From Thermoflexales bacterium (GTDB lineage Bacteria; Chloroflexota; Anaerolineae; Fen-1058): a stretch of DNA of 9,967 nt. The notes under the pieces were generated by a model that ran no database searches, was not told the origin of the DNA, and was given only the letters and a program-made list of their open reading frames with translations. This document shows positions 1 to 8,322 of this stretch, piece by piece; the first letter of the stretch is position 1; every line of letters begins with the position of its first letter. The stretch covers positions 1 to 9,967 of the forward strand of contig JAFGFO010000225.1 in the NCBI GenBank assembly GCA_016931085.1, given 5' to 3'. The translations under genes were made by a program, and so were the position numbers.

Positions 1-349
1 ATCGTGGCCGTGACGGTGTTGCCAACCGTATCAACCGTGGATGAGTACGGCTCCCAGGTGGGCACGCCCGCGTAGCGATACAGTTGCAGCGCGTTCTCGT
101 CCCCAATGCCTACCAGCGTCCACTCTGCATCCAGGTAGCACAGGCTCAGCGTGGCGCTAAAGCCACTGCTACGATCGCCTTCGATCGTGTAGTGACGTGG
201 CAGGGGGCGAGCGGCCAGCTGGCCGGTGGGATACGCGTAGACCAGGGTCACCGTGACGGCCGTCAGTCCGCCCCGGTCGGCGTCGCCGGCAAACGACAAC
301 TGCGCGCACGTATCGCCAAAGGTGTACACACCGGCGGCTAGGATATCGG
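1..349 (-). other. Start of a C-terminal beta domain after the Ig-like repeats (partial)
   Basis: About the last 115 visible residues leave the repeat pattern. They contain LAAGVYTFGDTCAQLSF, RPLPRHYTIEGD, SGFSATLSLCYLDAEW and LQLYRYAGVPTWEPY, followed by a VDTVGNTVTAT strand. Segments of this kind follow Ig-like repeats in large exported proteins and often lead to a final aromatic strand before the C-terminus. The two cysteines lie in predicted strands. The end of the protein and any sorting signal lie beyond the window. Confidence 0.5.
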
Positions 350-3300
350 TGCGCGAGGCGGTCACCGAGTACACGGCCGTGACGGTGCCCGCGACACTGG
401 CCCGTGCGCCGGGGTCGGTTTCTGACGTGGCCGTGACAAAGACGGTCTCCACCAGCCCGCCGGAGCCGGGTGGGAGGCTGAGCTCGACGCGCACGTCTGT
501 GCCCTCCCCCGCGCTCAAGCTGAACGGTCCAGGGTCGAGCAAGCTGCCCCAGCCGGCGCGGCTGTGCAGATCGAGCGAAAAGACGTCCAGGCCGTTGCCG
601 GTGTTGGTCAGGCGGTGAGTGTAGACGATCGAGCTGCCAGGCAGCGCGCTCGCCGCGTAGTTGGGCGCCAACGCGACACTGGCCGCATAGACGGCGTTGG
701 TCGTGTCGGTCACCGCCGCCTCCGGCCCTGACCCGTCCAGCGCGGAGGCGGTCACGACGGTGACGTCGGTCAGGCCGCCGGAACCGGCCGGCGCGTCCAC
801 GCGCACGCGCACGCTGATCGAGTCCCCGCTGGCCAGCGTAAACGGCCCGCCATCAAGCAGGTTGGCCCAACCCAGGCTGCTGGATAGATTCAGCCTGAGC
901 GTGTCGGTAGAGGTGCCGGTGTTGGTCAGCCGGTGTGTATAGGTGATGGCGCTGCCCACCGCCACGACTTGGGCATAGTCCGGTGCCAGGTCCACACCGG
1001 GGCTAAAGGCGGAGGTTACGTCGTGCACCGTCACCGGCCCGGCGCCGCCCTGCGAGGTGGCGGTGACGACCGAGGTGTCGAACTGCACGCCGCCGCTGGC
1101 GGGCATGCTGACGCTCACGCGCACGGTTGTGGACAGGCCCGGGCCGAGTGTGAATGGCCCGGTATCGAGCAGCTCGCCCCAAGCGGCGCTGCTGGCAAAG
1201 GCCAGCTCGAAGCTGTCGGTATGGTTGCCGGTGTTGGTCAGTCCGTGCGTGTAGGTGTACGCCTCGCCGGGAGTCGCGCTGGTGTTAACGTGATCCGGGC
1301 CAAAGGCCACGCCGGGCGCAAAGCCAACCGTGCTCGTATCGATGGAGAGATCCCCCCTCGCCGGATCGGCGTACGAGGTGGCCGTGATGATGGTCATCTC
1401 GGTCAAGCTGCCGCTGATGACGCCGGCCGGAACCTGCACGCGCACGCGCAATTCCGTCGAGCCGCCGGTGCCCAGGCTGAACGGCCCGGAGTCCAGCAGG
1501 CTGGCCCAGCCCAGGCTGCTGGTCAGGGTCAAGCCAATCGTGTCGGGACCATTGCCGGTGTTGCTCAGGGTGTGCGTGTAGATATGTGCCTGGCCAGGCA
1601 GAATGCTTGCCGCCCGATCTGGTATGAGCTGGACGCCGGGCACGTGCGTGGCGGTGGTCACGTCGGTGGCCGTGGCCGAGCCGCCAGACTGGGCCGTGGC
1701 GGTGATGAGGGTGGTGTCCACCAGCCCGCCGGAGCCGGCCGGGACCGATACGCGCACGAGCAGGCTGATTCCCTCGCCCGCCCCCAGGCTATAGGGTTCG
1801 AGATCGAGCAAGCTGGCCCAGCCCCGGCTGCTGTTCAAGTTCAGGCTGAACTGCTCAGCCCCGTTGCCGGTGTTGGTCAGCCAGTGCGTGTAGGTGAGCA
1901 CAGCCCCCGGCGCCACGCCCTGGCTATAGTCGGGCGTCAGGCTGAGGCCAGGTATGTAGATGCTGGTGGTCGTGTCAGTGGCGAACGACCGGACGGTGGG
2001 CGACAGTTGCGACGTGGCTTGGAGCGAGCTGATCTCAGTCAGCCCGCCAGAGTCAAGTGGGACGTCCACCCGCACGCGCACGGTGATGCCAGTGCCGGCC
2101 TGCAAATCGATCGGGCCGGGATCGAGCAGCGTCGCCCAGCCCCGGCTGCTGCTCAGGGTCAGGCCAAAGGTGTCGGCGCCATTGCCAGTATTAGTCAGCC
2201 AATGCGTGCAAGTCAGCGCTTCGCCGGGATTGATCGATCCGGCATGGTCCGGCACGAGCGCCACGCCGTAGGTGCGAACGACGATGAGCGTGCCGGTGGC
2301 GGCGGCCGAGATGCTTCCGGCCCGCGAGCTGGCTTCGAGCTCCAGCGTGTTCGTCAGCCCGCCAGCATCCAGCGGGACGTCCACGCGCACGCGCAGCGCG
2401 GCCGCTTCGCCGGCGGCCAGCGTGAGCGGGCCGAGGTCGAGCAGCACCGCCCAGCCCAGGCCATCGGACAGCAGCAGGTCAAAGGTGTCGGTGTACTCGC
2501 CGGTGTTGGTCAGGCGGTGGATGTAGGTGAGCGACGCGCCAGCATCGACCGTGTCAGTATAGTCCGGGGCCAGTGCCAGGCCAGGGGCGAAGGTGCTGGT
2601 CGTGTCACGCACCACCGCCGGCCCGGCGCCGCCGGCCGAGGTAACCGTGACGACGGTGGTATCGCTCAGCCCACCGCTGGCGGGCGGCGTCTGCACCCGC
2701 ACACGCACCGCCTGGGTGGCATTTTGGGTCAGCGTGAACGGCCCGGTGTCGAGCACTTCTCCCCAACCACGAGACGTGGACCAGGCCAGGTGGAAGGTGT
2801 CGGTCGCGTTGCCGGTGTTAGTCAGTTGGTGAGTGACGGTGACGACGGTCTCCACCGGCACCGTTTGCGTATAGCCTTCAAGGGGCACAAACGCGACCCC
2901 AGGCACAAAGGCCGAGGTCGTGTCACGCACTGTCACGGGGGCCGCCCCGCCCGCCGAGGTGGCGGTGACGACGGTTGTGTCGACCAGCCCTGCTCCACCC
3001 GAAGGCACGTCCACCTGAACGACAACCGGGGTCGAAGCGTTCGGGGCCAGTATAAACGGCCCGCTCCCGCCAAAGAACGTGCTCCAGCCGGCGCTGCTGT
3101 CCAGGACCAGGTTGAAGGTATCTTGAGCGTTGCCCGTGTTGGTCAGCGCGTGCATGTGATAGTAAGTCTGCCCCGGCTCGGCGCCGGTGCGGATGTTGTC
3201 TGGGGCAAAGGCGCCAGACGGCGCAAAGCCAACTGTCGTCGTGTCGACGACGGCAGCGACCAGGTTGGGATCGGCACCGGACGTGGCGGTGACTGCGACG

Positions 3301-6300
3301 ACGTCGACCGTGTCGCTCAAGGTGCCGGCCGGGACGCTGAGGGTGACGGTGACTGGCGCAGATTGCCCGCCGTCCAGCGCCACGCTTGGCGTGGGCACCA
3401 CGCTCACGCCCCAGCCCAGGCTGGAGGAGGCCGCCAGGCTAAAGCTGTCGGTCGTGCCGCCCGTGTTGGTGATCGTGTGAGTATAGACCACGTCGAGGCC
3501 CGGCAGGCCGGCGCCGGCCCTATCCGGCGCGAATTCCAGCCCATAGGCATACTCGAACGCGCCGGCGTCGTAGCGGCCGGCCACGGGGCGAGGCACGTTG
3601 TCCAGGTCGGGCGACAGGCCCGTGTCGCAGGCGTTGATGGCGGGCGAGCTTCCCAGCAGGTGATAGTCCTCGCCAGCGCCGGGAGATACAAAATCTGGGT
3701 CCACGTTTATGCCGGCGTTGCCGTTCTGGTCGACGTTGCAGGTGGTGATGACGTAGGTGCCCAGGAAGCCGCCGGCACCGTTGCCCCAGGCGATGCTGTT
3801 GTGCACGGCGCTGGCCGTGCCGGACTGCGAATAGCCAGCACCGCCCACGTTGTTGGCAATCGTCGTATGTGTCATGCTAAAGGTGCCGCCTTGGGCACGG
3901 ATGCCAGCGCCCAGCGCAACGCTAACCACGTTGCTATAGATCAGGCTGTTGCGAACCTGCGCCGAGGCGCTCGATCCGGTCTGAAAGACCGCACCGCCAC
4001 GCGCGGCGCTATTGCGGTACAGGTAAGTATGATCCACAAACAGCTCGCTGTCGCTGAGGTACATCCCCCCACCGCTGCCAGAATCGTCTCCATCGCTGTC
4101 GGCAGTGTTGCTGTAAATCGCGCTGCACTGCACAGTCGCCGGATCGCAGGTGGCATAGTCAGCGTCGATGGCTAGTGTTGAGGTGTAAGCCGCGATCGCG
4201 CCACCGTGGTACGGGGCCTGGTTGTTGCGGAAGAGGCAGTTGGTCGAGGTCAGGACGCTGCCGCTCAGGTAGAGCGCGCCGCCGCTGCCGCCAGCCAACG
4301 CCAAGTTACCAGCGGCATCAGGCCGGCCAAACTCGGCACCGTTGCAGCGCACGGTCGAGCCGTCAGCGGCATAGACTGCCCCGCCATTGTCGGCATAGTT
4401 GAGCTCAAACCTCGGAACATCGCTGCCGTACACGTCCAAGGAGAGCTGCGAACTATCGCCCAGGTAAAAGGCGCCGCCATTCCCCAATGCCGAGTTGGCA
4501 TTGGCCCGCAATCTGCCGCGCACGTCAAAGCCACCGCCGTTGCCGGCATAGGCTGCACCGCCGTTCCCAGCAGCAGTATTGACGGTGACAAAGAGCCTGG
4601 GGGTGGTGGCGTACAGCTCGACCGTGTCGTCGTTGTCCACATACAGTGCACCGCCGTTCCCGCCGGCGTCGTTGTCAACCAAGTTGGCAGGGGTGCTGCC
4701 GGCTACAAAGTCAACGTCACCCGAGCCAGTCACGGCCACTGCGCCGCCGTTGCCGCCGGCCGAGTTGCCGCGCACGTTCCACCAACCGCTAAAGTCTAGC
4801 GTACCGGCGCTCAGGTAGATCGCCCCGCCATCGGTGTTGGCGGTGTTGTTCTGCAACGTGGCATCGGTGATGTTAATGTCCGGCGTGCCGATTGCCGCTG
4901 CTGCTATCCCACCCCCTTCGCCGTTGAACGCATGGTTGAAACTGACTTCCGAGCCGTCAAGAACATTGAGTGTGCTGTCGCCATACAGCCGCACCCCGCC
5001 GCCGAGTGTGCCGGCTGTGTTAGACAGCACTTGGCTATTCTCCAACGTCAGCGTGGCATTGCTGAGGTAGATGCCCCCGCCGCGCCCATCGATGGTTGAA
5101 GGCGCCAGGTGGCGCTCGACAGTGCTGTTGGTCAGCGTCATAACACTGCCACCTGTCACAAAGGCGCCGCCGCCGTAGCTCATGGTAGCCGTAGCCGGAA
5201 AGGTGTTGCTGGCCACGACGGTGTTGGACAGCATCGCGTGCGTTCTGTTATCCAGGTACAGCCCAACACCATAGGAACTGCTGGAAGCCAGCCGGTTGGC
5301 TTGGTTTGCCCCCGTGCCGCCCACCGATGCGTTGGTCAGGGTGATCGTGCTGATTTCAGCATGGATGCCCGCACCCCTGACCGAGGCGAGATTATTATAG
5401 ATGTTCCCCGCAAAATCCACTGTGCTGGTGACGGCATAGATACCTCCCCCGCGTGCGGCCTCGTTGCCCCCCCAGCCAGCGGCAGAGTAGCCCACGTAGG
5501 TTCCAGTGGCGCGGAGGGTGCTGTCATTGGCCAGGTACACGCCGCCACCGTAGTTGGTAGCGACGTTACTATGTAGAACGGCTCCGAGCTCCAGGCTGGC
5601 GGCGTCGGCATAGATGCCAGCGCCGTCATAAGCGTCATTGCGGGAGATGTTTGACGAGCCGGTCAGCGTGACCACCCCGCCCGCGTACACATAGATCCCG
5701 CCGCCCCTGCCCTGTGCGCCGGTGGCGATGTTGTCGGTGACATGAGAACCGTCAAAATGCAGCACCCCGCCCGGCACGGCTACCCCGCCGCCGTTGGGCG
5801 CAGAGTTGTTGGTAATGCTAGAGGACCAATCGTCCCCCAGCAGGGTGCCCCACACGCGCGCGCCGCCGCCATAGGCGGTGGCGGTGTTGTTGGTCACGTC
5901 CGAGTCGCGGGTTATGGTCAACACGTTGCCCACATCGACATAGAGCCCACCACCGTAGCTGGCCTGGTTGCCAAACACGTCCGTATTGTCCAGCGTAACC
6001 CGCGCGCTGCCAGGCAGCACGTTCACGCCGCCGCCGGTACCGCTGTCTCCCCCGGTGATGTCCAGGTCGCGCAGGGTGACCGTGCTGTTGGTGATGTCAA
6101 ACACGCTGTCAGCAGAGCTGTCACTGCCGTCGACGGTGCTCGTGCCGGTGACGTAGGTCGTGCAGTCAACGTCATAACCGCCGGCGATAGTGAGGTTTTT
6201 GGTACTGATGTCCACCGTCTCTAAGAAGGTGTCCGAAGCTGCCTGGATCGTATCACCGGAGCTGGCGGCATCGACCGCATCCTGGATGCGGCCGTACGCA

Positions 6301-8264
6301 CAGCCGGCCCCGTTGAGGCCCACGCGTGGAGCGGCCTCGTCCGCCCCCATGTCGTAGGGTGTAGTGGGTCTGACGTGGGTTAGCGGGCGGGGCGCGTTGT
6401 CAAAGTCGACGCTCAGTCCCCCCGTGCAGCGGTCAATGGCGGGGCTGAGGCTCTGCAGGTGAAAGTCGGCGCCGGCCGGGTCGGCAAACAGCGGGTCGAG
6501 GTTCAAAATGTCCACCCCCCCAACATAGCCGCCCTGCACGTCAGAGCAGGTGACGGTCTGGCCGGCCGGCAGGCCGCTCGCGTGCCCCCACACGATCGAG
6601 CGCGCCAGCGACAGGCTGGAGGTGCCGTACGCGGCGACCAGGGTGCCGGTGCCGTCGGCCGGGTTGTAGGCCAAGCTATCTTCCGAACCAAACAAGTTTG
6701 CGTTGTACAAGCGGATGCCGTCGGCGGCGCCGCCGCTGTTGCCGGCCAGCAAGACGTTGTAGAGGTACACGCTGCTGTCCCTGGCATACACCCCGCCGCC
6801 ATAGGTGGCCGTGTTGTTCTCGACAAAGGTTTGGCGCAGGTCGACCTCGCTATTGTAGGCTTCAACGCCGCCGCCCCACTCGTTGGTGGCGGTGTTGTTG
6901 CTCAAGCGGCTGCAGCGCGGGCCGGTGCAGGGGAAGCCGCCCAGGTCCATGTCCAGCAGCGAGCTATTGGTGGCATACACTCCCCCCCCGCCGTCGGCGG
7001 CCTGGTTATAGTGGATGGTGGCCTTGTCGCCCCACAGGGTGCTGTCGTCCAGGTAGGCGCCGCCGCCGTAGCCTGTCCCGCCGGTGCCGGCCCGGTTGGC
7101 ATACAGCTCGGCCTGGTCGTCCAGGTTGAGCGTGCTGCCCTGGGCGTACACCCCGCCGCCATCGCCGGTGGCCGTGTTGAGCATGATTTCAGAATACTCG
7201 CCCTGGATGGTCAGGGTACTGCTGACCAGGTAGGCGCCGCCGCCCTGGATGGCGCTGTTTGAGTAGAGGTCGGATGATTCAGCCAGCGTCACGCTGCCCT
7301 GCTCCAAATAGATCCCGCCGCCCAAGCCGGCGCCGCTCAGGGCCTGGTTGTCGTATATGTCGGTCGAGTCGGGCAAGTTCAACGTGGGGGCATAGCCGTC
7401 CTGGAGTACTCCAGACACGCCGGCGCCGGTGCGGGCGGTGTTATCGCGGATGTTGCTGCCGCCGCTGAAGGTGGCGCGGCCGCCGTACAGGCGCAGGCCG
7501 CCGCCAGTGTTGACGGCGGTGTTGCTGTAAACCTCGACGTCCGTGCCGATCACCTCAGCGTTTGGGCCAACCCACAAGCCGCCGCCCCAATAGGCGGTGT
7601 TGTTATAAATGTCGACGTGGTTCAGATTGAGCGTGCCCGAGCTGCCGCCCGCGGCAAACCGGATGCCGCCACCATCTAATGCGGGCGTGCTGCCGTTGGT
7701 GACGTTCAGGTTCTCCAGGGTAACGGCCAGGCCGGGATTGACGACGATCACCCGGTCAATGCCTCCGCCGTCGATCGTGGTGCGCGCCGCAGAGAGGCTA
7801 GCGCAGCCGTTGTAGCCGCCTCGCAGCGTCAGGCTGATGGGGATGGTGAGGTTCTCAGTGAACGTGCGCCCGCCTTCGATCAGCAAGGTATCGCCGGGGT
7901 AGGCGGCGGCGATCGCCTCGGCGATGGTGGTGTAGGTGCAGCCCTGGCCCACCGTCAGCTCCGCCGCCGGCGCCCTGAGATTTGAAAATTGATCATTGAC
8001 AATTGATAATTGATCCTCCCCCTCGTCCGAGCTGCCGGGCAGCGCCAAGGCCTGCGCGCGGTTGGCGGCCTCGCGGGCCAGGCGATCTAGCTGCGCGGAC
8101 TCTTCTTCGGCGGGTGGTGGTGGGGTGTCAGCCCGGGCGATGCGTTCGGCCGGGGCGAGGTAAACGGCCAGTCCCAGGCCGAGACAGGCGATCAAGACGA
8201 AACGGAAAAACGGATGAGCTTTGTATGCCGGGCCATTCAGAAATGGGCCATTCAGAAATGACAT
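1..8264 (-). CDS. Giant secreted beta-helix / Ig-like repeat surface protein, C-terminus beyond the window
   Basis: A single frame stays open for 2754 codons with no stop and leaves the window at its left edge. ATG at 8262-8264 follows AAAGGAG with 7 bases between. Residues 1-45 look like an export signal: basic residues K15 and R21, a hydrophobic core at 22-36, and a possible ARA/D cleavage site after residue 45. A Pro/Glu-rich linker follows. Residues 109-643 and 655-1574 each consist of a cap with paired cysteines (C109/C154, C655/C701), many GGGxY- or GGAxY-type beta-helix coils with Asn-Thr-Ala turns, and a closing DPLF or DPDF...FHL/YHL...SPAI segment typical of choice-of-anchor Q-type proteins. 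Residues about 1575-2640 are ten LTNTGN-type Ig-like repeats resembling DUF11-like families. The rest starts another beta domain (RHYTIEGD, LQLYRYAG). It probably acts outside the cell in adhesion or as a surface layer. That role is inferred, and no catalytic motif is visible. Confidence 0.93.
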   Translation of the reverse strand, partial: MSFLNGPFLNGPAYKAHPFFRFVLIACLGLGLAVYLAPAERIARADTPPPPAEEESAQLDRLAREAANRAQALALPGSSDEGEDQLSIVNDQFSNLRAPAAELTVGQGCTYTTIAEAIAAAYPGDTLLIEGGRTFTENLTIPISLTLRGGYNGCASLSAARTTIDGGGIDRVIVVNPGLAVTLENLNVTNGSTPALDGGGIRFAAGGSSGTLNLNHVDIYNNTAYWGGGLWVGPNAEVIGTDVEVYSNTAVNTGGGLRLYGGRATFSGGSNIRDNTARTGAGVSGVLQDGYAPTLNLPDSTDIYDNQALSGAGLGGGIYLEQGSVTLAESSDLYSNSAIQGGGAYLVSSTLTIQGEYSEIMLNTATGDGGGVYAQGSTLNLDDQAELYANRAGTGGTGYGGGAYLDDSTLWGDKATIHYNQAADGGGGVYATNSSLLDMDLGGFPCTGPRCSRLSNNTATNEWGGGVEAYNSEVDLRQTFVENNTATYGGGVYARDSSVYLYNVLLAGNSGGAADGIRLYNANLFGSEDSLAYNPADGTGTLVAAYGTSSLSLARSIVWGHASGLPAGQTVTCSDVQGGYVGGVDILNLDPLFADPAGADFHLQSLSPAIDRCTGGLSVDFDNAPRPLTHVRPTTPYDMGADEAAPRVGLNGAGCAYGRIQDAVDAASSGDTIQAASDTFLETVDISTKNLTIAGGYDVDCTTYVTGTSTVDGSDSSADSVFDITNSTVTLRDLDITGGDSGTGGGVNVLPGSARVTLDNTDVFGNQASYGGGLYVDVGNVLTITRDSDVTNNTATAYGGGARVWGTLLGDDWSSSITNNSAPNGGGVAVPGGVLHFDGSHVTDNIATGAQGRGGGIYVYAGGVVTLTGSSNISRNDAYDGAGIYADAASLELGAVLHSNVATNYGGGVYLANDSTLRATGTYVGYSAAGWGGNEAARGGGIYAVTSTVDFAGNIYNNLASVRGAGIHAEISTITLTNASVGGTGANQANRLASSSSYGVGLYLDNRTHAMLSNTVVASNTFPATATMSYGGGAFVTGGSVMTLTNSTVERHLAPSTIDGRGGGIYLSNATLTLENSQVLSNTAGTLGGGVRLYGDSTLNVLDGSEVSFNHAFNGEGGGIAAAAIGTPDINITDATLQNNTANTDGGAIYLSAGTLDFSGWWNVRGNSAGGNGGAVAVTGSGDVDFVAGSTPANLVDNDAGGNGGALYVDNDDTVELYATTPRLFVTVNTAAGNGGAAYAGNGGGFDVRGRLRANANSALGNGGAFYLGDSSQLSLDVYGSDVPRFELNYADNGGAVYAADGSTVRCNGAEFGRPDAAGNLALAGGSGGALYLSGSVLTSTNCLFRNNQAPYHGGAIAAYTSTLAIDADYATCDPATVQCSAIYSNTADSDGDDSGSGGGMYLSDSELFVDHTYLYRNSAARGGAVFQTGSSASAQVRNSLIYSNVVSVALGAGIRAQGGTFSMTHTTIANNVGGAGYSQSGTASAVHNSIAWGNGAGGFLGTYVITTCNVDQNGNAGINVDPDFVSPGAGEDYHLLGSSPAINACDTGLSPDLDNVPRPVAGRYDAGAFEYAYGLEFAPDRAGAGLPGLDVVYTHTITNTGGTTDSFSLAASSSLGWGVSVVPTPSVALDGGQSAPVTVTLSVPAGTLSDTVDVVAVTATSGADPNLVAAVVDTTTVGFAPSGAFAPDNIRTGAEPGQTYYHMHALTNTGNAQDTFNLVLDSSAGWSTFFGGSGPFILAPNASTPVVVQVDVPSGGAGLVDTTVVTATSAGGAAPVTVRDTTSAFVPGVAFVPLEGYTQTVPVETVVTVTHQLTNTGNATDTFHLAWSTSRGWGEVLDTGPFTLTQNATQAVRVRVQTPPASGGLSDTTVVTVTSAGGAGPAVVRDTTSTFAPGLALAPDYTDTVDAGASLTYIHRLTNTGEYTDTFDLLLSDGLGWAVLLDLGPLTLAAGEAAALRVRVDVPLDAGGLTNTLELEASSRAGSISAAATGTLIVVRTYGVALVPDHAGSINPGEALTCTHWLTNTGNGADTFGLTLSSSRGWATLLDPGPIDLQAGTGITVRVRVDVPLDSGGLTEISSLQATSQLSPTVRSFATDTTTSIYIPGLSLTPDYSQGVAPGAVLTYTHWLTNTGNGAEQFSLNLNSSRGWASLLDLEPYSLGAGEGISLLVRVSVPAGSGGLVDTTLITATAQSGGSATATDVTTATHVPGVQLIPDRAASILPGQAHIYTHTLSNTGNGPDTIGLTLTSSLGWASLLDSGPFSLGTGGSTELRVRVQVPAGVISGSLTEMTIITATSYADPARGDLSIDTSTVGFAPGVAFGPDHVNTSATPGEAYTYTHGLTNTGNHTDSFELAFASSAAWGELLDTGPFTLGPGLSTTVRVSVSMPASGGVQFDTSVVTATSQGGAGPVTVHDVTSAFSPGVDLAPDYAQVVAVGSAITYTHRLTNTGTSTDTLRLNLSSSLGWANLLDGGPFTLASGDSISVRVRVDAPAGSGGLTDVTVVTASALDGSGPEAAVTDTTNAVYAASVALAPNYAASALPGSSIVYTHRLTNTGNGLDVFSLDLHSRAGWGSLLDPGPFSLSAGEGTDVRVELSLPPGSGGLVETVFVTATSETDPGARASVAGTVTAVYSVTASRTDILAAGVYTFGDTCAQLSFAGDADRGGLTAVTVTLVYAYPTGQLAARPLPRHYTIEGDRSSGFSATLSLCYLDAEWTLVGIGDENALQLYRYAGVPTWEPYSSTVDTVGNTVTAT
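350..3545 (-). repeat. Ten tandem Ig-like repeats of about 104-109 residues
   Basis: Each copy follows the pattern APD..., then YTHxLTNTGNxxDTFxL, then SSxGWAxLLDxGPFxL, then VRVRVxVPAGxGGLxDTTVVTATS. The central NTG motif lies near 3462, 3135, 2814, 2502, 2187, 1866, 1554, 1230, 918 and 600, giving spacings of 312-327 bases. Copies remain similar at DNA level: blocks like GCCCAGCCCAGGCTGCTG recur near 870, 1503, 1815, 2137 and 3411. The first copy (near 3462) and the one near 3135 are the most diverged. Such repeats usually form stalks that hold a functional domain away from the cell surface. The family is likely DUF11 or a related Ig-like fold, unconfirmed without a profile search. Confidence 0.85.
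3542..6334 (-). other. Second cap, long beta-helix and DPDF/SPAIN closing segment
   Basis: This is about residues 644-1574. It repeats the layout of the first module: a cap with C655 and C701 (46 apart) around a GDTIQAAS and IAGGYDVDC core, then about 25 coils, then VDPDFVSPG, DYHLLGSSPAINAC (C1546) and YDAGAFEYA. Coils up to about residue 1110 mostly use GGG turns (GGGVNV, GGGLYV, GGGIYL). From about 1140 to 1430 most use NGGA or GGA turns (GGAIYL, GGALYV, GGAFYL, GGAVYA). The segment is nearly twice as long as the first module, so coil number has diverged after duplication. Confidence 0.75.
6335..7956 (-). other. First cap, beta-helix and DPLF/SPAID closing segment
   Basis: This is about residues 104-643 of the giant protein. 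It opens with a cap of the form GxGCTYTTIAEAI...GDTLLIEGG...LRGGYNGC, with C109 and C154 45 residues apart, as is common at the start of exported right-handed beta-helix domains. About eleven coils follow, each carrying a GGG- or GAG-type turn (GGGIRF, GGGLWV, GGGLRL, GGGVYA and similar) with NTA or NSA turns between. It closes with LDPLFADPAG, DFHLQSLSPAIDRC (C613) and then YDMGADE. One coil carries an extra CTGPRC pair near residue 445, which may form a local disulfide. Domain naming is by motif recognition only. Confidence 0.75.
7981..8015. repeat. Five AT-rich heptamers inside the giant gene
   Basis: On the plus strand the run reads TTTGAAA, ATTGATC, ATTGACA, ATTGATA, ATTGATC: five consecutive 7-base units, four starting ATTGA. 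It is translated in frame as DQLSIVNDQFSNL (residues 84-96), between the signal/linker and the first beta-helix cap. Its composition is far more AT-rich than the flanks, and it uses TTA and TCA codons that the gene otherwise largely avoids. Tandem heptamers of this kind recall the short tandemly repeated repetitive sequences known from cyanobacteria; kinship is not established here. Confidence 0.7.
8122..8264 (-). other. N-terminal signal peptide or membrane anchor and linker of the giant protein
   Basis: The first 45 or so residues have a polar start, basic residues at 15 and 21, a hydrophobic stretch (FVLIACLGLGLAVYL, residues 22-36) and a small-residue ARA motif before D46. This fits Sec export; without cleavage it would act as an N-terminal membrane anchor. 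The n-region is longer than usual because FLNGP is repeated twice at residues 3-12. The acidic, proline-rich stretch that follows looks like a flexible linker. Confidence 0.7.
8230..8259 (-). repeat. Perfect 15-bp tandem duplication at the N-terminus of the giant gene
   Basis: The unit GGGCCATTCAGAAAT occurs at 8230-8244 and again at 8245-8259 with no mismatch. Since 15 is a multiple of three, the frame is kept and the protein gains a second FLNGP (residues 3-12) before its hydrophobic export segment. It is probably a recent slippage product. Confidence 0.9.
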
Positions 8265-8271
8265 ATCAATT

Positions 8272-8278
8272 CTCCTTT
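8272..8278 (-). promoter_or_regulatory. Ribosome binding site of the giant surface protein gene
   Basis: On the minus strand AAAGGAG sits 7 bases before the ATG at 8262-8264. It is a near-ideal Shine-Dalgarno site and is the reason for choosing this start over any downstream one. Confidence 0.85.
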
Positions 8279-8282
8279 GTCT

Positions 8283-8301
8283 AAACACGTACGTGGTGTT
8301 T
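8283..8301. promoter_or_regulatory. Palindromic leader element around CACGTACGTG
   Basis: AAACAC (8283-8288) and GTGTTT (8296-8301) form a 6-bp inverted repeat with a 7-base loop, and a perfect 10-base palindrome CACGTACGTG lies at 8286-8295. It falls in the predicted leader of the giant gene, just upstream of its ribosome binding site. It could be a DNA-binding site or a small RNA hairpin. There is no poly-U run, so a terminator is unlikely. Confidence 0.3.
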
Positions 8302-8322
8302 TGGGATCGGTGCACAAGATCG

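Noticed and set aside
350..3545. Regularly spaced repeats considered as a CRISPR-like array
   Set aside because: The units are about 312-327 bases, vary in sequence and are translated in one frame as protein repeats. There are no short identical direct repeats with unique spacers.
933..4175. A 1080-codon open frame on the plus strand, opposite the giant gene
   Set aside because: Its codons align exactly with those of the minus-strand gene, where plus-strand stops correspond to TTA, CTA and TCA. These codons are avoided in this gene, so the antisense frame stays open by chance. Its translation is low-complexity Gly/Ala/Arg/His with no domain, while the minus frame shows clear repeats and motifs. 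The frame ends at a CTA Leu codon of the real gene.
6698..7468. Arg/Cys-rich plus-strand frames over the first beta-helix
   Set aside because: Their high Arg, Cys and Pro content is the product of reading GGC/GGG-rich beta-helix codons out of frame. There is no ribosome site and no conserved pattern other than the underlying repeat.
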